Both the position numbers and the translations under genes were made by a program. 64,000 nucleotides of DNA from positions 930,001 to 994,000 of the forward strand of contig NZ_SDPQ02000003.1 of NCBI RefSeq assembly GCF_004134905.2. Reading direction: 5' to 3'. This DNA is from Aeromicrobium ginsengisoli. GTDB taxonomy: Bacteria; Actinomycetota; Actinomycetes; Propionibacteriales; Nocardioidaceae. Under the pieces are notes generated by a model that saw only the letters and a list, made by a program, of their open reading frames with translations, did not search any database and had not been told where the DNA came from. Positions within the stretch are counted from its first letter, which is position 1; each line of letters starts with the position of its first letter. Below, piece after piece: positions 1 to 8,513 of this stretch.

Positions 1-1
1 C

Positions 2-721
2 GCGTGGACCTGGAACGTCATCGAGGTCGACAACGCGCACTGCCGCGAGATCATCGACAACGTCGTCGACATGGCGCACTTCTTCTACATCCACTTCGCG
101 TTCCCGACGAACTTCCGCAACGTGTTCGAGGGCGACAAGGCCACGCAGTTCATGGAGTCGACCGGCCGGCCCGACATGAAGGCCGAGGGCTACGGCGACG
201 AGGACCTGGTGCTCAAGTCCGAGGCGACCTACTTCGGGCCGTCGTACATGATCAACTGGCTCGACACCGACTACAAGGGCTTCCTGACCAAGGTCATCTT
301 GATCAACTGCCACATCCCGACGGGGCCCAACTCGTTCAACCTGCAGTACGGCCTGTGCGTCGAGAAGCCCGAAGGTGTCGACGAGGCCACGGCGAAGTAC
401 ATCGGCGACAAGTACGCCGAGACGTTCGAGCAGGGCTTCCTGCAGGACGTCGCGATCTGGCAGAACAAGGCGCCCGTCCAGAACCCCCTGCTCTGCGAGG
501 AGGACGGCCCGGTCTACCAGCTGCGCCGCTGGTACGAGCAGTTCTACGTCGACCAGGCCGACATCGAGCCCGAGATGGTCGAGCGGTTCGAGTTCGAGGT
601 CGACACGACCAAGGCCAACGAGAACTGGCGGGCCGAGGTGGCCGAGAACCTCGCGCGCAAGGAGGCCGAGGATCGTGCCGCCGCGGAGGCCGGCAGCGCC
701 GTCGAGACGGCTGACGCCTGA
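2..721 (+). CDS. kshA: 3-ketosteroid-9-alpha-monooxygenase oxygenase subunit KshA (C-terminal part)
   Basis: The frame is open from base 2, so the gene starts upstream and only the last 239 codons are present. KshA is the Rieske terminal oxygenase that hydroxylates C9 of the steroid nucleus, which opens ring B together with delta1-dehydrogenation. The Rieske domain is missing here. What remains is the catalytic domain, with the characteristic stretch NVVDMAHFFYIHF near the start. It ends in an acidic, alanine-rich tail. Its TGA overlaps the next ATG by one base, and kshB follows two genes later, which supports the assignment. Confidence 0.88.
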   Translation, partial: AWTWNVIEVDNAHCREIIDNVVDMAHFFYIHFAFPTNFRNVFEGDKATQFMESTGRPDMKAEGYGDEDLVLKSEATYFGPSYMINWLDTDYKGFLTKVILINCHIPTGPNSFNLQYGLCVEKPEGVDEATAKYIGDKYAETFEQGFLQDVAIWQNKAPVQNPLLCEEDGPVYQLRRWYEQFYVDQADIEPEMVERFEFEVDTTKANENWRAEVAENLARKEAEDRAAAEAGSAVETADA

Positions 722-1056
722 TGGCGTACATCGTCCCGTCCCTCCGGGAGACCCTGGAGGACCGGGAGCTCTACACCCGCAGCAGCCTGTCCGACGTGAC
801 GTGCCGGCAGTGCCAGGCGCGGGTCATGGTGCGCAAGAACAGCGAGCACCACACCTCGATCCAGTGGACCCGCGAGGCGGTCGAGACGTGTGCGGTGTTC
901 TCCGACCTCGACCAGCGGGAGGACGGCCGGCCCGTCCACTCGGCCTGCCCGCAGCTGGTGGCATCGATCGAGTACGCCGTGAGCGAGGGCATGGTCACGG
1001 TCGGCGCCGGGGTCGACCCGGCCGGGCTCGACCGGGACCGCAGGGCCGATGACTGA
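721..1056 (+). CDS. Small conserved protein between kshA and kshB
   Basis: This 111-residue protein of unknown function starts on an ATG that shares one base with the kshA stop, and it overlaps kshB by 8 bases, so it is translationally coupled to both Ksh subunits. Four cysteines are visible: a CRQC pair near residue 28, a single Cys near residue 58 and a CP near residue 76. There is no signal peptide or membrane segment. A metal-binding or redox accessory role for the Ksh complex is an inference from position only. No family was recognised. Confidence 0.75.
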   Translation: MAYIVPSLRETLEDRELYTRSSLSDVTCRQCQARVMVRKNSEHHTSIQWTREAVETCAVFSDLDQREDGRPVHSACPQLVASIEYAVSEGMVTVGAGVDPAGLDRDRRADD

Positions 1057-2113
1057 CGACTCGTTCGAGCTGGAAGTGCTCGACGTCATCGAGGAGACCG
1101 GCGAGGCGCGCTCGGTCGTCCTCGATCCTGGCGAGCACCGCGAGCACTTCGGCTACACGCCGGGTCAGTTCCTCACTGTCGCCGTGCCGAGCGACCGCAC
1201 GGGCCTCGTCGCGCGCAGCTACTCCCTCTCCTCGACGCCGGCCGAGGACGGGCCACTGACCATCACGGTCAAGCGCACCCCCGACGGGTACGCCTCGGGG
1301 TGGATCTGCTCCGAGCTGCGCCCCGGCGACCGGCTCCGGGTGCTCCCGCCGAGCGGCATCTTCACTCCCAAGAACCTCGACGCCGACCTGCTGCTGTTCG
1401 CCGGCGGCAGCGGCATCACGCCGGTCATGTCGATCATCCGTACGTGCCTGGCCCGCGGGACGGGTCGCATCGTGCTGTTCTACGCCAACCGGGACGAGCG
1501 CTCCGTGATCTTCGGGGCAGCCCTCAAGGAGCTCGCCGCGGAGCACCCCGAACGCCTGCTCATCGTGCACTGGCTCGAGTCGGTGCAGGGACTCCCGTCG
1601 CAGGACCAGCTCCGCGCGTTCGCCGCCCAGTACGTCGACCGTGACGCGTTCGTCTGCGGTCCGGGACCGTTCATGGCGGCCACCGTGTCCGCGCTCAAGG
1701 AGCTCGAGTTCCCCCGCGAGCGCCGCCACCAGGAGAAGTTCGTCTCGCTGGGCGGCAACCCGTTCGAGACCAGCGCCGAGCGCGAGCCCGGCGCGGACGA
1801 GGACGAGACGCCCGCTCCCGCCCCGTCGTCCGTCGGGCAGACGCACCTGCAGGTCGACCTCGACGGCGTCGACTACGAGTTCGACGACTGGCAGCCCGGC
1901 ACGACTCTGCTGGAGCACCTCGAGAGCAAGGGCATCAAGGCGCCCTACTCGTGCCGTGAGGGCGAGTGCTCCGCATGCGCGATCCGGCTGCTGGAGGGCG
2001 AGGTCACGATGCGTGCCAACGACATCCTCGAGGACGAGGACCTGGCTGACGGCATCCGTCTCGGCTGCCAGAGCGAGCCGGCGTCCGAGAAGGTCCGGGT
2101 GACCTACTCGTGA
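1049..2113 (+). CDS. kshB: 3-ketosteroid-9-alpha-monooxygenase reductase subunit KshB
   Basis: This 354-residue flavin/iron-sulfur reductase passes electrons from NADH to KshA. Domains in order are: FAD-binding beta barrel with RSYSLSS near residue 53, NAD-binding domain with GGSGITPVMS near residue 118, and a C-terminal plant-type 2Fe-2S ferredoxin domain with CREGECSAC and a fourth Cys in LGCQSE. Length and order match KshB/HmpA-type reductases. It overlaps the genes on both sides. Other class IA oxygenase reductases share the fold, but the kshA neighbour decides the name. Confidence 0.88.
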   Translation: MTDDSFELEVLDVIEETGEARSVVLDPGEHREHFGYTPGQFLTVAVPSDRTGLVARSYSLSSTPAEDGPLTITVKRTPDGYASGWICSELRPGDRLRVLPPSGIFTPKNLDADLLLFAGGSGITPVMSIIRTCLARGTGRIVLFYANRDERSVIFGAALKELAAEHPERLLIVHWLESVQGLPSQDQLRAFAAQYVDRDAFVCGPGPFMAATVSALKELEFPRERRHQEKFVSLGGNPFETSAEREPGADEDETPAPAPSSVGQTHLQVDLDGVDYEFDDWQPGTTLLEHLESKGIKAPYSCREGECSACAIRLLEGEVTMRANDILEDEDLADGIRLGCQSEPASEKVRVTYS

Positions 2114-3714
2114 GCGACAAGCCGCAGAACACCGAGATCCCGGCTGCCCTGCCCGCCGACGGCATCACGTCGTGGTCGGACGAGGTCGACGTGCTCGTCA
2201 TCGGTGCCGGCATGGCCGGTACGGCTGCGGCGATCGAGGCGGCCAGCGCAGGAGCGCGCGTCCTCGTCATCGACAGGGGCGGGCGACTGTCGTGCACCAG
2301 CGCGATGGCTGGTGGCCACTTCTACCTCGGCGGCGGCACCGCGGTGCAGCAGGTCTCCGGCTACGAGGACACCCCCGAGGAGATGGCGAAGTACCTCCAG
2401 GCCGTCTCGCCCGACTGCGACCCGGAGAAGATCCGGCTCTACAGCGAGGGCAGCGTCGAGCACTTCGGTTGGCTCGAGTCCCTGGGCTTTGAGTTCGAGC
2501 GCTCGTTCTACGCCGACAAGAGCGTCATGGCGCCCGGCACCCAGGGCGTCATGTTCACCGGCAACGAGAAGGTGTGGCCGTTCCACGACATCGCCAGGCC
2601 GGCGCCGCGCGGGCACCAGCCACCTGTCGTCGGCGACTCCGGTGGCGGCGCGCTGGTGCTCGACCTCGCGCTCAAGCGGCTCGACGAGCTCGGTGTCGAG
2701 GTCCGCTTCGAGACCGGCGCGACGGCGTTGGTGACCGAGGGCGACCGCGTGGTCGGGGTGACCTGGAAGCGGTTCACCGAGACCGGCGCCATCCATGCGG
2801 ACACGGTCGTCGTCGCGGCCGGCGGCTTCGTCATGAACCCCGACATGGTGCATGCGTTCGCGCCGCCCCTCGAAGCGCTCCTGGCACGCGGCATGGCGCT
2901 CGGCAACACGTACGACGACGGTCTCGGCATCCGGCTGGGCGAGTCGGTCGGCGGCGCCACCGAGCACATGGACGGCGCGTTCCTGACCGCTCCGTTCTAT
3001 CCACCCGGCGACCTGGTCAAGGGCATCTGCGTCAACAACCAGGGTGAGCGATTCGTCGCCGAGGACTCCTATCACTCCAGGACCTCGGCGTTCGTGTTCG
3101 ACCAGCCCGAGCAGAAGGCTTGGCTGATCCTCGACTCGGCGCACATGGCCGAGCCGGCGTACGGGCTGCAGCCCCTCGTCGACGGCTGGGAGACCGTCGC
3201 CGAGATGGAGGTCGGCCTGGGAGTCCCGGAGGGCTCGTTGGCCCGGACGCTCGACGACTACAACGCGGCCGCGCGAGACGGCCACGACCCCGCGTTCCAC
3301 AAGGCGGCGGACTACGTCGCACCGCTCGACCAGCCGCCCTATGGCGCGTACGACCTGACGCCGGGCCAGGCGTTCTACAGCGGTTTCACGTGCGGCGGAC
3401 TCCGCGTGGACCCGGACGGCCGGGTGCTCCGCGACGACCGCAGCGTCGTCGACGGCCTCTATGCCGCAGGCGCCTGCGCCTCCAACATCGCGGTCGACGG
3501 CAAGGGTTACGCGTCGGGGACGCAGCTCGGCGAGGCGTCGTTCTTCGGGCGTCGTGCCGGGCGTCATGCGGCGAGCAGAACCCACGAAAACGTAACGCAG
3601 ATCACACCGGGTCGTTACTCTACTGACGTCGCCACGGCACCATCGACAGGCGTTCTCCACAGCGGGTCCCGTCACCCCGGAGCCGACGGACCACAGGAGG
3701 AGTCATGGGCCTGA
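2110..3714 (+). CDS. FAD-dependent dehydrogenase of the ketosteroid dehydrogenase/fumarate reductase family
   Basis: This 534-residue flavoprotein has an N-terminal Rossmann motif GAGMAGTAAAIEAA and the C-terminal FAD-binding region around DGLYAAGACASN and GKGYASGTQLGEASFFGRRAG. The family (FAD_binding_2) includes 3-ketosteroid delta1- and delta4-dehydrogenases, and the kshAB context suggests a steroid substrate. The typical KstD C-terminal loop is altered, so the exact reaction is open. It starts on GTG overlapping the kshB stop. The last 40 or so codons, after GRRAGRHAAS, look unlike the family; they run through an inverted repeat and the ribosome-binding site of yrbE4A, overlapping its start by 10 bases. 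Confidence 0.8.
   Translation: MSDKPQNTEIPAALPADGITSWSDEVDVLVIGAGMAGTAAAIEAASAGARVLVIDRGGRLSCTSAMAGGHFYLGGGTAVQQVSGYEDTPEEMAKYLQAVSPDCDPEKIRLYSEGSVEHFGWLESLGFEFERSFYADKSVMAPGTQGVMFTGNEKVWPFHDIARPAPRGHQPPVVGDSGGGALVLDLALKRLDELGVEVRFETGATALVTEGDRVVGVTWKRFTETGAIHADTVVVAAGGFVMNPDMVHAFAPPLEALLARGMALGNTYDDGLGIRLGESVGGATEHMDGAFLTAPFYPPGDLVKGICVNNQGERFVAEDSYHSRTSAFVFDQPEQKAWLILDSAHMAEPAYGLQPLVDGWETVAEMEVGLGVPEGSLARTLDDYNAAARDGHDPAFHKAADYVAPLDQPPYGAYDLTPGQAFYSGFTCGGLRVDPDGRVLRDDRSVVDGLYAAGACASNIAVDGKGYASGTQLGEASFFGRRAGRHAASRTHENVTQITPGRYSTDVATAPSTGVLHSGSRHPGADGPQEESWA
3592..3618. promoter_or_regulatory. Inverted repeat, possible operator before the mce operon
   Basis: GTAACG and CGTTAC form a perfect 6-base inverted repeat separated by 15 bases, about 90 bases before yrbE4A and inside the 3' tail of the preceding gene. 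TACTCT at 3616-3621, overlapping the right arm, fits the actinobacterial TAnnnT -10 pattern, but no good -35 is seen. It does not match the KstR consensus. An mce promoter with its own regulator site is an inference. Confidence 0.35.
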
Positions 3715-4478
3715 GCGTCGCATCCGTGGTCCGCGGCCCCGGACACATCGCTGCGATGGCGTGGGACGTCATCAAGCTGACGTTCACGACGCGCTTCCAG
3801 CTCCGCGAGTTCGTCGAGCAGGCGTGGTTCGTCGCGAGCGTCACCCTGATGCCGACGATCCTTGTCTCGATCCCGTTCGGCGCGGTGATCGCCCTGCAGG
3901 TCGGCAACCTCACGGGCCAGCTCGGCGCGCAGTCGTTCGCCGGCGCCACCGCGGTGCTCGCCACCGTCCGTGAGGCCGCACCGATCGCCGCCGCACTGAT
4001 CATCGCGGGCGCCGCCGGTTCGGCGATCTGCTCCGACCTCGGAGCGCGCAAGATGCGCGAGGAGATCGATGCGATGGAGACCCTCGGCATCGACCCGATC
4101 GCCCGCCTCGTGGTGCCGCGTGCCCTCGCGACCGTGACCGTCGCGGTGCTCATGAACGGCATCGTCATCACCGCCGGCATCGCGGGCGGCTACTACTTCA
4201 CGGTCATCGTGCAGGGCGGTTCGGCCGGCGCGTTCCTCGCCTCGTTCACGGCGCTCGCCACGCTGCCGGACATCTACGTCTCGATGATCAAGGCCGCGAT
4301 GTTCGGCTTCCTCGCCGCGATCGTCGGGTCCTACAAGGGCCTCAGCGCCGGCGGTGGTCCGGCCGGTGTGGGTCGCGCCGTCAACGAGTCGGTGATCCTC
4401 TCGTTCATGCTGCTGTTCCTGCTGAACTCGATCATCACGGCGCTCTACTTCCAGTTCGTCCCCCAGGCAGGACTGTGA
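3705..4478 (+). CDS. yrbE4A: MlaE/YrbE family permease subunit, Mce4 transporter
   Basis: This 257-residue integral membrane protein of the YrbE/MlaE family is one of two permease subunits of an Mce lipid importer. It has several hydrophobic helices and the family stretch GARKMREEIDAMETLGIDP near residue 115. The ATG follows a strong AGGAGG site. It heads an ordered yrbEA-yrbEB-mceA-F operon. The assignment to the Mce4 (sterol) class rests on the Ksh, KstR-box, fdxD and hsd4A context. The ATPase (MceG) is not in this window, as expected, since it is normally encoded elsewhere. Confidence 0.9.
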   Translation: MGLSVASVVRGPGHIAAMAWDVIKLTFTTRFQLREFVEQAWFVASVTLMPTILVSIPFGAVIALQVGNLTGQLGAQSFAGATAVLATVREAAPIAAALIIAGAAGSAICSDLGARKMREEIDAMETLGIDPIARLVVPRALATVTVAVLMNGIVITAGIAGGYYFTVIVQGGSAGAFLASFTALATLPDIYVSMIKAAMFGFLAAIVGSYKGLSAGGGPAGVGRAVNESVILSFMLLFLLNSIITALYFQFVPQAGL

Positions 4479-5317
4479 TGAGCGTTCTCACCGAGATCCG
4501 TACCTCCGCCGTCACGTCCGGGCGCACCCGCCTGGAGACGATGGGCGACCAGCTGCTGTTCTACGTCCGGGCGCTGAGCTGGGTCCCCAAGGTGCTGACC
4601 AGCTATCGCAAGGAGGTCGCCAAGACCCTGGCCGAGGTCGTCTTCGGCGTCGGCGCGCTCTCGGTCATCGCCGGCACGGTCGGCGTCATCGCGTTCCTTG
4701 CGTTCTTCGCCGGCACCGAGGTCGGCCTGCAGGGCTATGCCTCGCTGAGCCAGATCGGCGTCGCGAAGTTCACGGCGTTCATCTCGGCCTACTTCAACAC
4801 CCGCGAGGTCGCGCCGCTGGTCTCCTCGATCGCCCTGGCCGCCACGGTCGGCTGCGGCTACACCGCCCGGCTCGGTGCGATGCGGATCTCCGAGGAGATC
4901 GACGCGCTCGAGGTCATGGGCGTGCCGTCGCTGCCGTTCCTCGTGACGACCCGCATGATCGCCGGATTCATCGCGGTCATCCCCCTCTACACCGTCGCGC
5001 TGCTGGCTTCCTACCTCTCACCACGGCTGATCACGGTCATGATCTATGGCGAGTCGGCCGGCACGTACGACCACTACTTCCGGCAGTTCCTGCCACCCGT
5101 GGACATCCTCTGGTCGTTCGGCAAGATGCTCGTCCTGGCCATCGCGATCATCCTGATCCACTGCTACTACGGCTACACCGCGTCGGGCGGTCCGGCCGGC
5201 GTCGGCGTGGCCGTCGGCAAGGCGATCCGCTCGTCGATCGTCACGGTCGTCGTCGCCAACTTCTTCCTGAGCTTCGCGATCTGGGGATCGACGACGACCG
5301 TGCGGATCACGGGGTAG
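4478..5317 (+). CDS. yrbE4B: MlaE/YrbE family permease subunit, Mce4 transporter
   Basis: This is the second permease subunit (279 residues from the ATG; a GTG three bases earlier is possible). It is multi-spanning, with the conserved stretch GAMRISEEIDALEVMG near residue 130 that mirrors the YrbEA motif. The start shares one base with the yrbE4A stop. YrbEA and YrbEB are expected to form the membrane channel that receives lipid from the MceA-F tunnel. Confidence 0.9.
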   Translation: MSVLTEIRTSAVTSGRTRLETMGDQLLFYVRALSWVPKVLTSYRKEVAKTLAEVVFGVGALSVIAGTVGVIAFLAFFAGTEVGLQGYASLSQIGVAKFTAFISAYFNTREVAPLVSSIALAATVGCGYTARLGAMRISEEIDALEVMGVPSLPFLVTTRMIAGFIAVIPLYTVALLASYLSPRLITVMIYGESAGTYDHYFRQFLPPVDILWSFGKMLVLAIAIILIHCYYGYTASGGPAGVGVAVGKAIRSSIVTVVVANFFLSFAIWGSTTTVRITG

Positions 5318-5320
5318 CCG

Positions 5321-6463
5321 ATGCTCGTCAACCTCGTCCACGACACACCCAGGGAGCATCGACGGCTCTGGGTCGCCGGTGTGGCCTACCTCGTCTCGAT
5401 CGTGCTGCTGATCGGCCTGTCGATCGCGATCTACAACAAGGCGTTCACCAACAGCACGAACGTCACGGTGGTCGCCGACCGGGCCGGCCTGCAGCTCGCC
5501 AGGTTCAGCGACGTACGCCTGCACGGCGCCCTGGTGGGCCACGTCAAGAGCATCGCGAGCGACGGCAAGCGGGCCCGGATCACGCTCGCGCTCAACCCGG
5601 ACTCGGCGCGCACGATCCCCACCAACGTCGAGGTGCAGATCCTGCCGACGACGCTGTTCGGGCGCAACTACATCGAGCTCGTCCCGCCCAAGACCGGCAC
5701 AGCGACCGGCCAGACCCTGCGTGACGGCTCCGTCGTCCCACACGAGCGGGTCACGACCAACGTCGCGTTGCAGAGCATCCTCGCCAACCTGTTCCCGCTC
5801 CTGCGCTCGGTGCGGCCGGCCGACCTCAACGCGACGCTCTACGCCATCGCGCACGGGCTGCAGGGCAAGGGCGACCAGCTCGGCGACACGTTCGAGGTGC
5901 TGGACGACTACCTCAACCGGGTCAACGTCAAGCTGCCCACGCTGCGAAAGGACCTGTCGCTGCTCTCGCAGGTCTCCCACACGTACGACCTGGCGGCGCC
6001 GGACCTGATCCGGCTGCTGCGCAACGCGACCGTGACCGCCAAGACGCTGACCGACAAGCAGGGTGAGCTCAACCGGGCCCTCGGCAGCATCACCGGGCTC
6101 GCCAGCACGACCCGCGTGACGCTGTCCGAGAACGAGCAGGCGTTGATCGACCAGACCCGGTCGGGCCGTCCGCTGCTGGCACTCCTCGACACCTACTCAC
6201 CCGAGCTGAACTGCCTGCTGACCGGCCTCGACCGGCAGCGGCCCAACGCCAGCAACGTCTTCCAGGGCGGCATCATCCACCAGACGCTCGAGCTCGGCGC
6301 ACCCCAGCGGACCGCCTACACGGCCGCCGACGCGCCGGAGTACGGCGAGGTCGGGCACGGCCCGTGGTGCCTCGGTCTGCCGGACGACTACCAGGTGCCG
6401 GCCCCCTTCGAGCCCCTCAAGGACGGCTCGGACAAGGACGATCCGGACGGGGGACTCGGATGA
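5321..6463 (+). CDS. mce4A: MCE family protein, Mce4A position
   Basis: This 380-residue protein has one N-terminal membrane anchor (about residues 15-35), then the MCE domain (about 40-120, with VTVVADRAGLQLARFSDVR at its start), then a long helical region with leucine-rich heptads. In Mce systems six such subunits form a tube that carries lipid across the periplasm or cell wall to the YrbE permease. It is first of the six in an unbroken operon. The C-terminus is acidic and probably disordered. Confidence 0.88.
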   Translation: MLVNLVHDTPREHRRLWVAGVAYLVSIVLLIGLSIAIYNKAFTNSTNVTVVADRAGLQLARFSDVRLHGALVGHVKSIASDGKRARITLALNPDSARTIPTNVEVQILPTTLFGRNYIELVPPKTGTATGQTLRDGSVVPHERVTTNVALQSILANLFPLLRSVRPADLNATLYAIAHGLQGKGDQLGDTFEVLDDYLNRVNVKLPTLRKDLSLLSQVSHTYDLAAPDLIRLLRNATVTAKTLTDKQGELNRALGSITGLASTTRVTLSENEQALIDQTRSGRPLLALLDTYSPELNCLLTGLDRQRPNASNVFQGGIIHQTLELGAPQRTAYTAADAPEYGEVGHGPWCLGLPDDYQVPAPFEPLKDGSDKDDPDGGLG

Positions 6464-7527
6464 GCAGCCGCGACACCACATTCGCCCTCGCGGCGATCAA
6501 GCTCGGCATCTTCACGCTGGTCTCGGTCCTGGTGACCGCAGGGCTCGTCGTCATCATGGGCAACTTCGGCATGGGCTCGTTGGTGCAGTACAAGGCCGTG
6601 TTCACGAGCGCCTCGGAGCTGACGTCGGGCGATGACGTACGCATCGCCGGCGTCGTCGTGGGCAAGGTCAAGGACGTCAAGATCTATCACCGTGACCAGG
6701 CGCTCGTGACGTTCGAGGTCCAGGACGACGTCCCGATCACGGAGGACTCGCGGGCCAGCATCCGGTTCCTCAACCTGATCGGCGACCGCTACATGTCGCT
6801 GTCGGAGGGCAAGGAGGGCGCGACCCGCCTGCGGCCGTCAGCGACCCTGCCGGTCGACCGCACGACGCCGGCGCTCAACCTGACGGAGCTCTTCCAGGGC
6901 TTCCAGCCGCTCTTCGCGGCCCTGCGCCCCGAGGACGTCAACGAGCTGTCGCTCAACCTCATCCAGGTGCTCCAGGGCGAGGGCGGCACGGTGCAGCAGC
7001 TGCTCGCCAACACCGCGTCGCTGACCAACACGCTGGCCGATCGCGACCAGCTCATCGGCGACGTGATCACCAACCTGAGTACCTTGATGACGACGGTCGA
7101 CGACCACCATCAGCAGCTCGACGAGCTGCTCACGAGCATGCGGTCGTGGTTCGGCGACCTGGCCAAGGACCGCAAGGTCATCGGCTCGTCGCTGACCAAC
7201 ATCTCGGCCGTCAGCAAGTCGGTCGCGGACCTGTTGACCGACGGCCGGCCGCTCCTCAAGCAGGACGTTGCCCAGCTCCGTCGCCTGTTCACGGTGCTCG
7301 CGAAGCCCGAGAACAAGAAGTACCTCGACGAGACGCTGGACGAGCTGCCGTCGATGCTCGCCAAGCAGACCCGGATCGGTGTCTACGGCTCTTGGTACAA
7401 CTACTACCTCTGCGAGTTCCACGGCGGCGTCGTCCTGCCGAGCGCGATCATGGACGCGCTGCCGGCCGCGGCGCAGAAGCAGATGTCTGACTTCACGCTC
7501 TACAGCCAGGCAAAGAGGTGTCGTTGA
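6460..7527 (+). CDS. mce4B: MCE family protein, Mce4B position
   Basis: This 355-residue MCE protein starts at the ATG that overlaps the mce4A stop. A longer open frame upstream has no family similarity. A membrane anchor lies at about residues 10-32, and the MCE domain with SASELTSGDDVRIAGVVVGK begins near residue 45. A long alpha-helical segment follows, as in the other subunits. It ends in CR after a stretch with two Cys residues that could stabilise the tail. It shares one base with mce4C. Confidence 0.88.
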   Translation: MSSRDTTFALAAIKLGIFTLVSVLVTAGLVVIMGNFGMGSLVQYKAVFTSASELTSGDDVRIAGVVVGKVKDVKIYHRDQALVTFEVQDDVPITEDSRASIRFLNLIGDRYMSLSEGKEGATRLRPSATLPVDRTTPALNLTELFQGFQPLFAALRPEDVNELSLNLIQVLQGEGGTVQQLLANTASLTNTLADRDQLIGDVITNLSTLMTTVDDHHQQLDELLTSMRSWFGDLAKDRKVIGSSLTNISAVSKSVADLLTDGRPLLKQDVAQLRRLFTVLAKPENKKYLDETLDELPSMLAKQTRIGVYGSWYNYYLCEFHGGVVLPSAIMDALPAAAQKQMSDFTLYSQAKRCR

Positions 7528-8513
7528 TGGCGCGCCGCAATGACTCCCGCATCCTGCAGATCGGCATCATCTCCCTGGCGATGCTGCTGCTCGTGATGGT
7601 CGCGTCGTTCAACCTGCAGAAGCTGCCCTGGCTGCGCGGCACGACGTATCACGCCGAGCTCACCGACGCGTCCGGCCTGCGTACCGGCAGCGAGGTCCAG
7701 GTCGCCGGCATCCGCGTGGGCCGGGTCAACAAGCTGAGCATCGGCACCAAGAAGGTCATCGTCGACTTCGACGTCTCGGGTGCGACCTTGGGCCGCTCGA
7801 CGCGGGCCAGCGTCGAGGTCAAGAGCCTGTTGGGCGAGAAGTTCCTCAACATCAAGCCCGAGGGCAGCGGCACGATGGCGGCCGGTGCCACGATCCCGCT
7901 GTCGCGCACCGACGTCACGTTCGACATCGTCAGCACGCTCGGCGAGCTCACGACGCAGACCGAGCAGACCAACAAGAAGAACCTCACGACCGCCCTGGAC
8001 TCACTCGCCGAGGTCGTCAACTCGGCGGCGCCTGAGGTGCACACGAGCTTCAGCGGGCTGTCCCGCCTCTCCAAGACGATCGCCTCGCGCGACGAGGAGA
8101 TAGAGAAGCTGCTGCGGCGCTCGAGCAACGTCACCCAGCTGCTCGACGAGCGCAAGGGCGACCTGGTCGCGCTGATGAAGGAGGCCAACCTGGTCTTCCA
8201 GGAGCTGCAGGCGCGCAAGCAGACGATCCACGAGCTGCTCGTCAACGCCAACAACCTGGCCGCCGAGCTCCAGGGCCTCGTCAAGGACAACCGCAAGCAG
8301 CTCAAGCCGACCCTCGACAAGCTCGAGAACGTGCTGTCGTTCCTGCACGCGCGTGAGGACCAGATCGAGACGCTGATCCACAACTACGGGCCGTACGTCA
8401 ACATCCTCGGCAACATCGTCGGCAGTGGTCCGTGGTTCGACGCGTACGTCCCCAACATCACGGGCGTGTTCACGGGCGAGTTCCTGCCGTCCAAGCCCGG
8501 AGGTGCCAAGTGA
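7527..8513 (+). CDS. mce4C: MCE family protein, Mce4C position
   Basis: This 328-residue MCE protein begins at the ATG overlapping the mce4B stop by one base; a GTG nine bases upstream is less likely. The anchor helix is at about residues 10-27 (IGIISLAMLLLVMVASF). The MCE domain follows with TDASGLRTGSEVQVAGIRVG, then long coiled helices with repeated SLAEVV, LLRRSSNV and LHAREDQI segments. It is the third subunit of the putative sterol-import tube. Confidence 0.88.
   Translation: MARRNDSRILQIGIISLAMLLLVMVASFNLQKLPWLRGTTYHAELTDASGLRTGSEVQVAGIRVGRVNKLSIGTKKVIVDFDVSGATLGRSTRASVEVKSLLGEKFLNIKPEGSGTMAAGATIPLSRTDVTFDIVSTLGELTTQTEQTNKKNLTTALDSLAEVVNSAAPEVHTSFSGLSRLSKTIASRDEEIEKLLRRSSNVTQLLDERKGDLVALMKEANLVFQELQARKQTIHELLVNANNLAAELQGLVKDNRKQLKPTLDKLENVLSFLHAREDQIETLIHNYGPYVNILGNIVGSGPWFDAYVPNITGVFTGEFLPSKPGGAK

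Noticed and set aside
2110..3714. Naming the flavoprotein as KstD
   Set aside because: The FAD family fits, but the C-terminal loop differs from KstD, so a specific delta1-dehydrogenase call is not supported.
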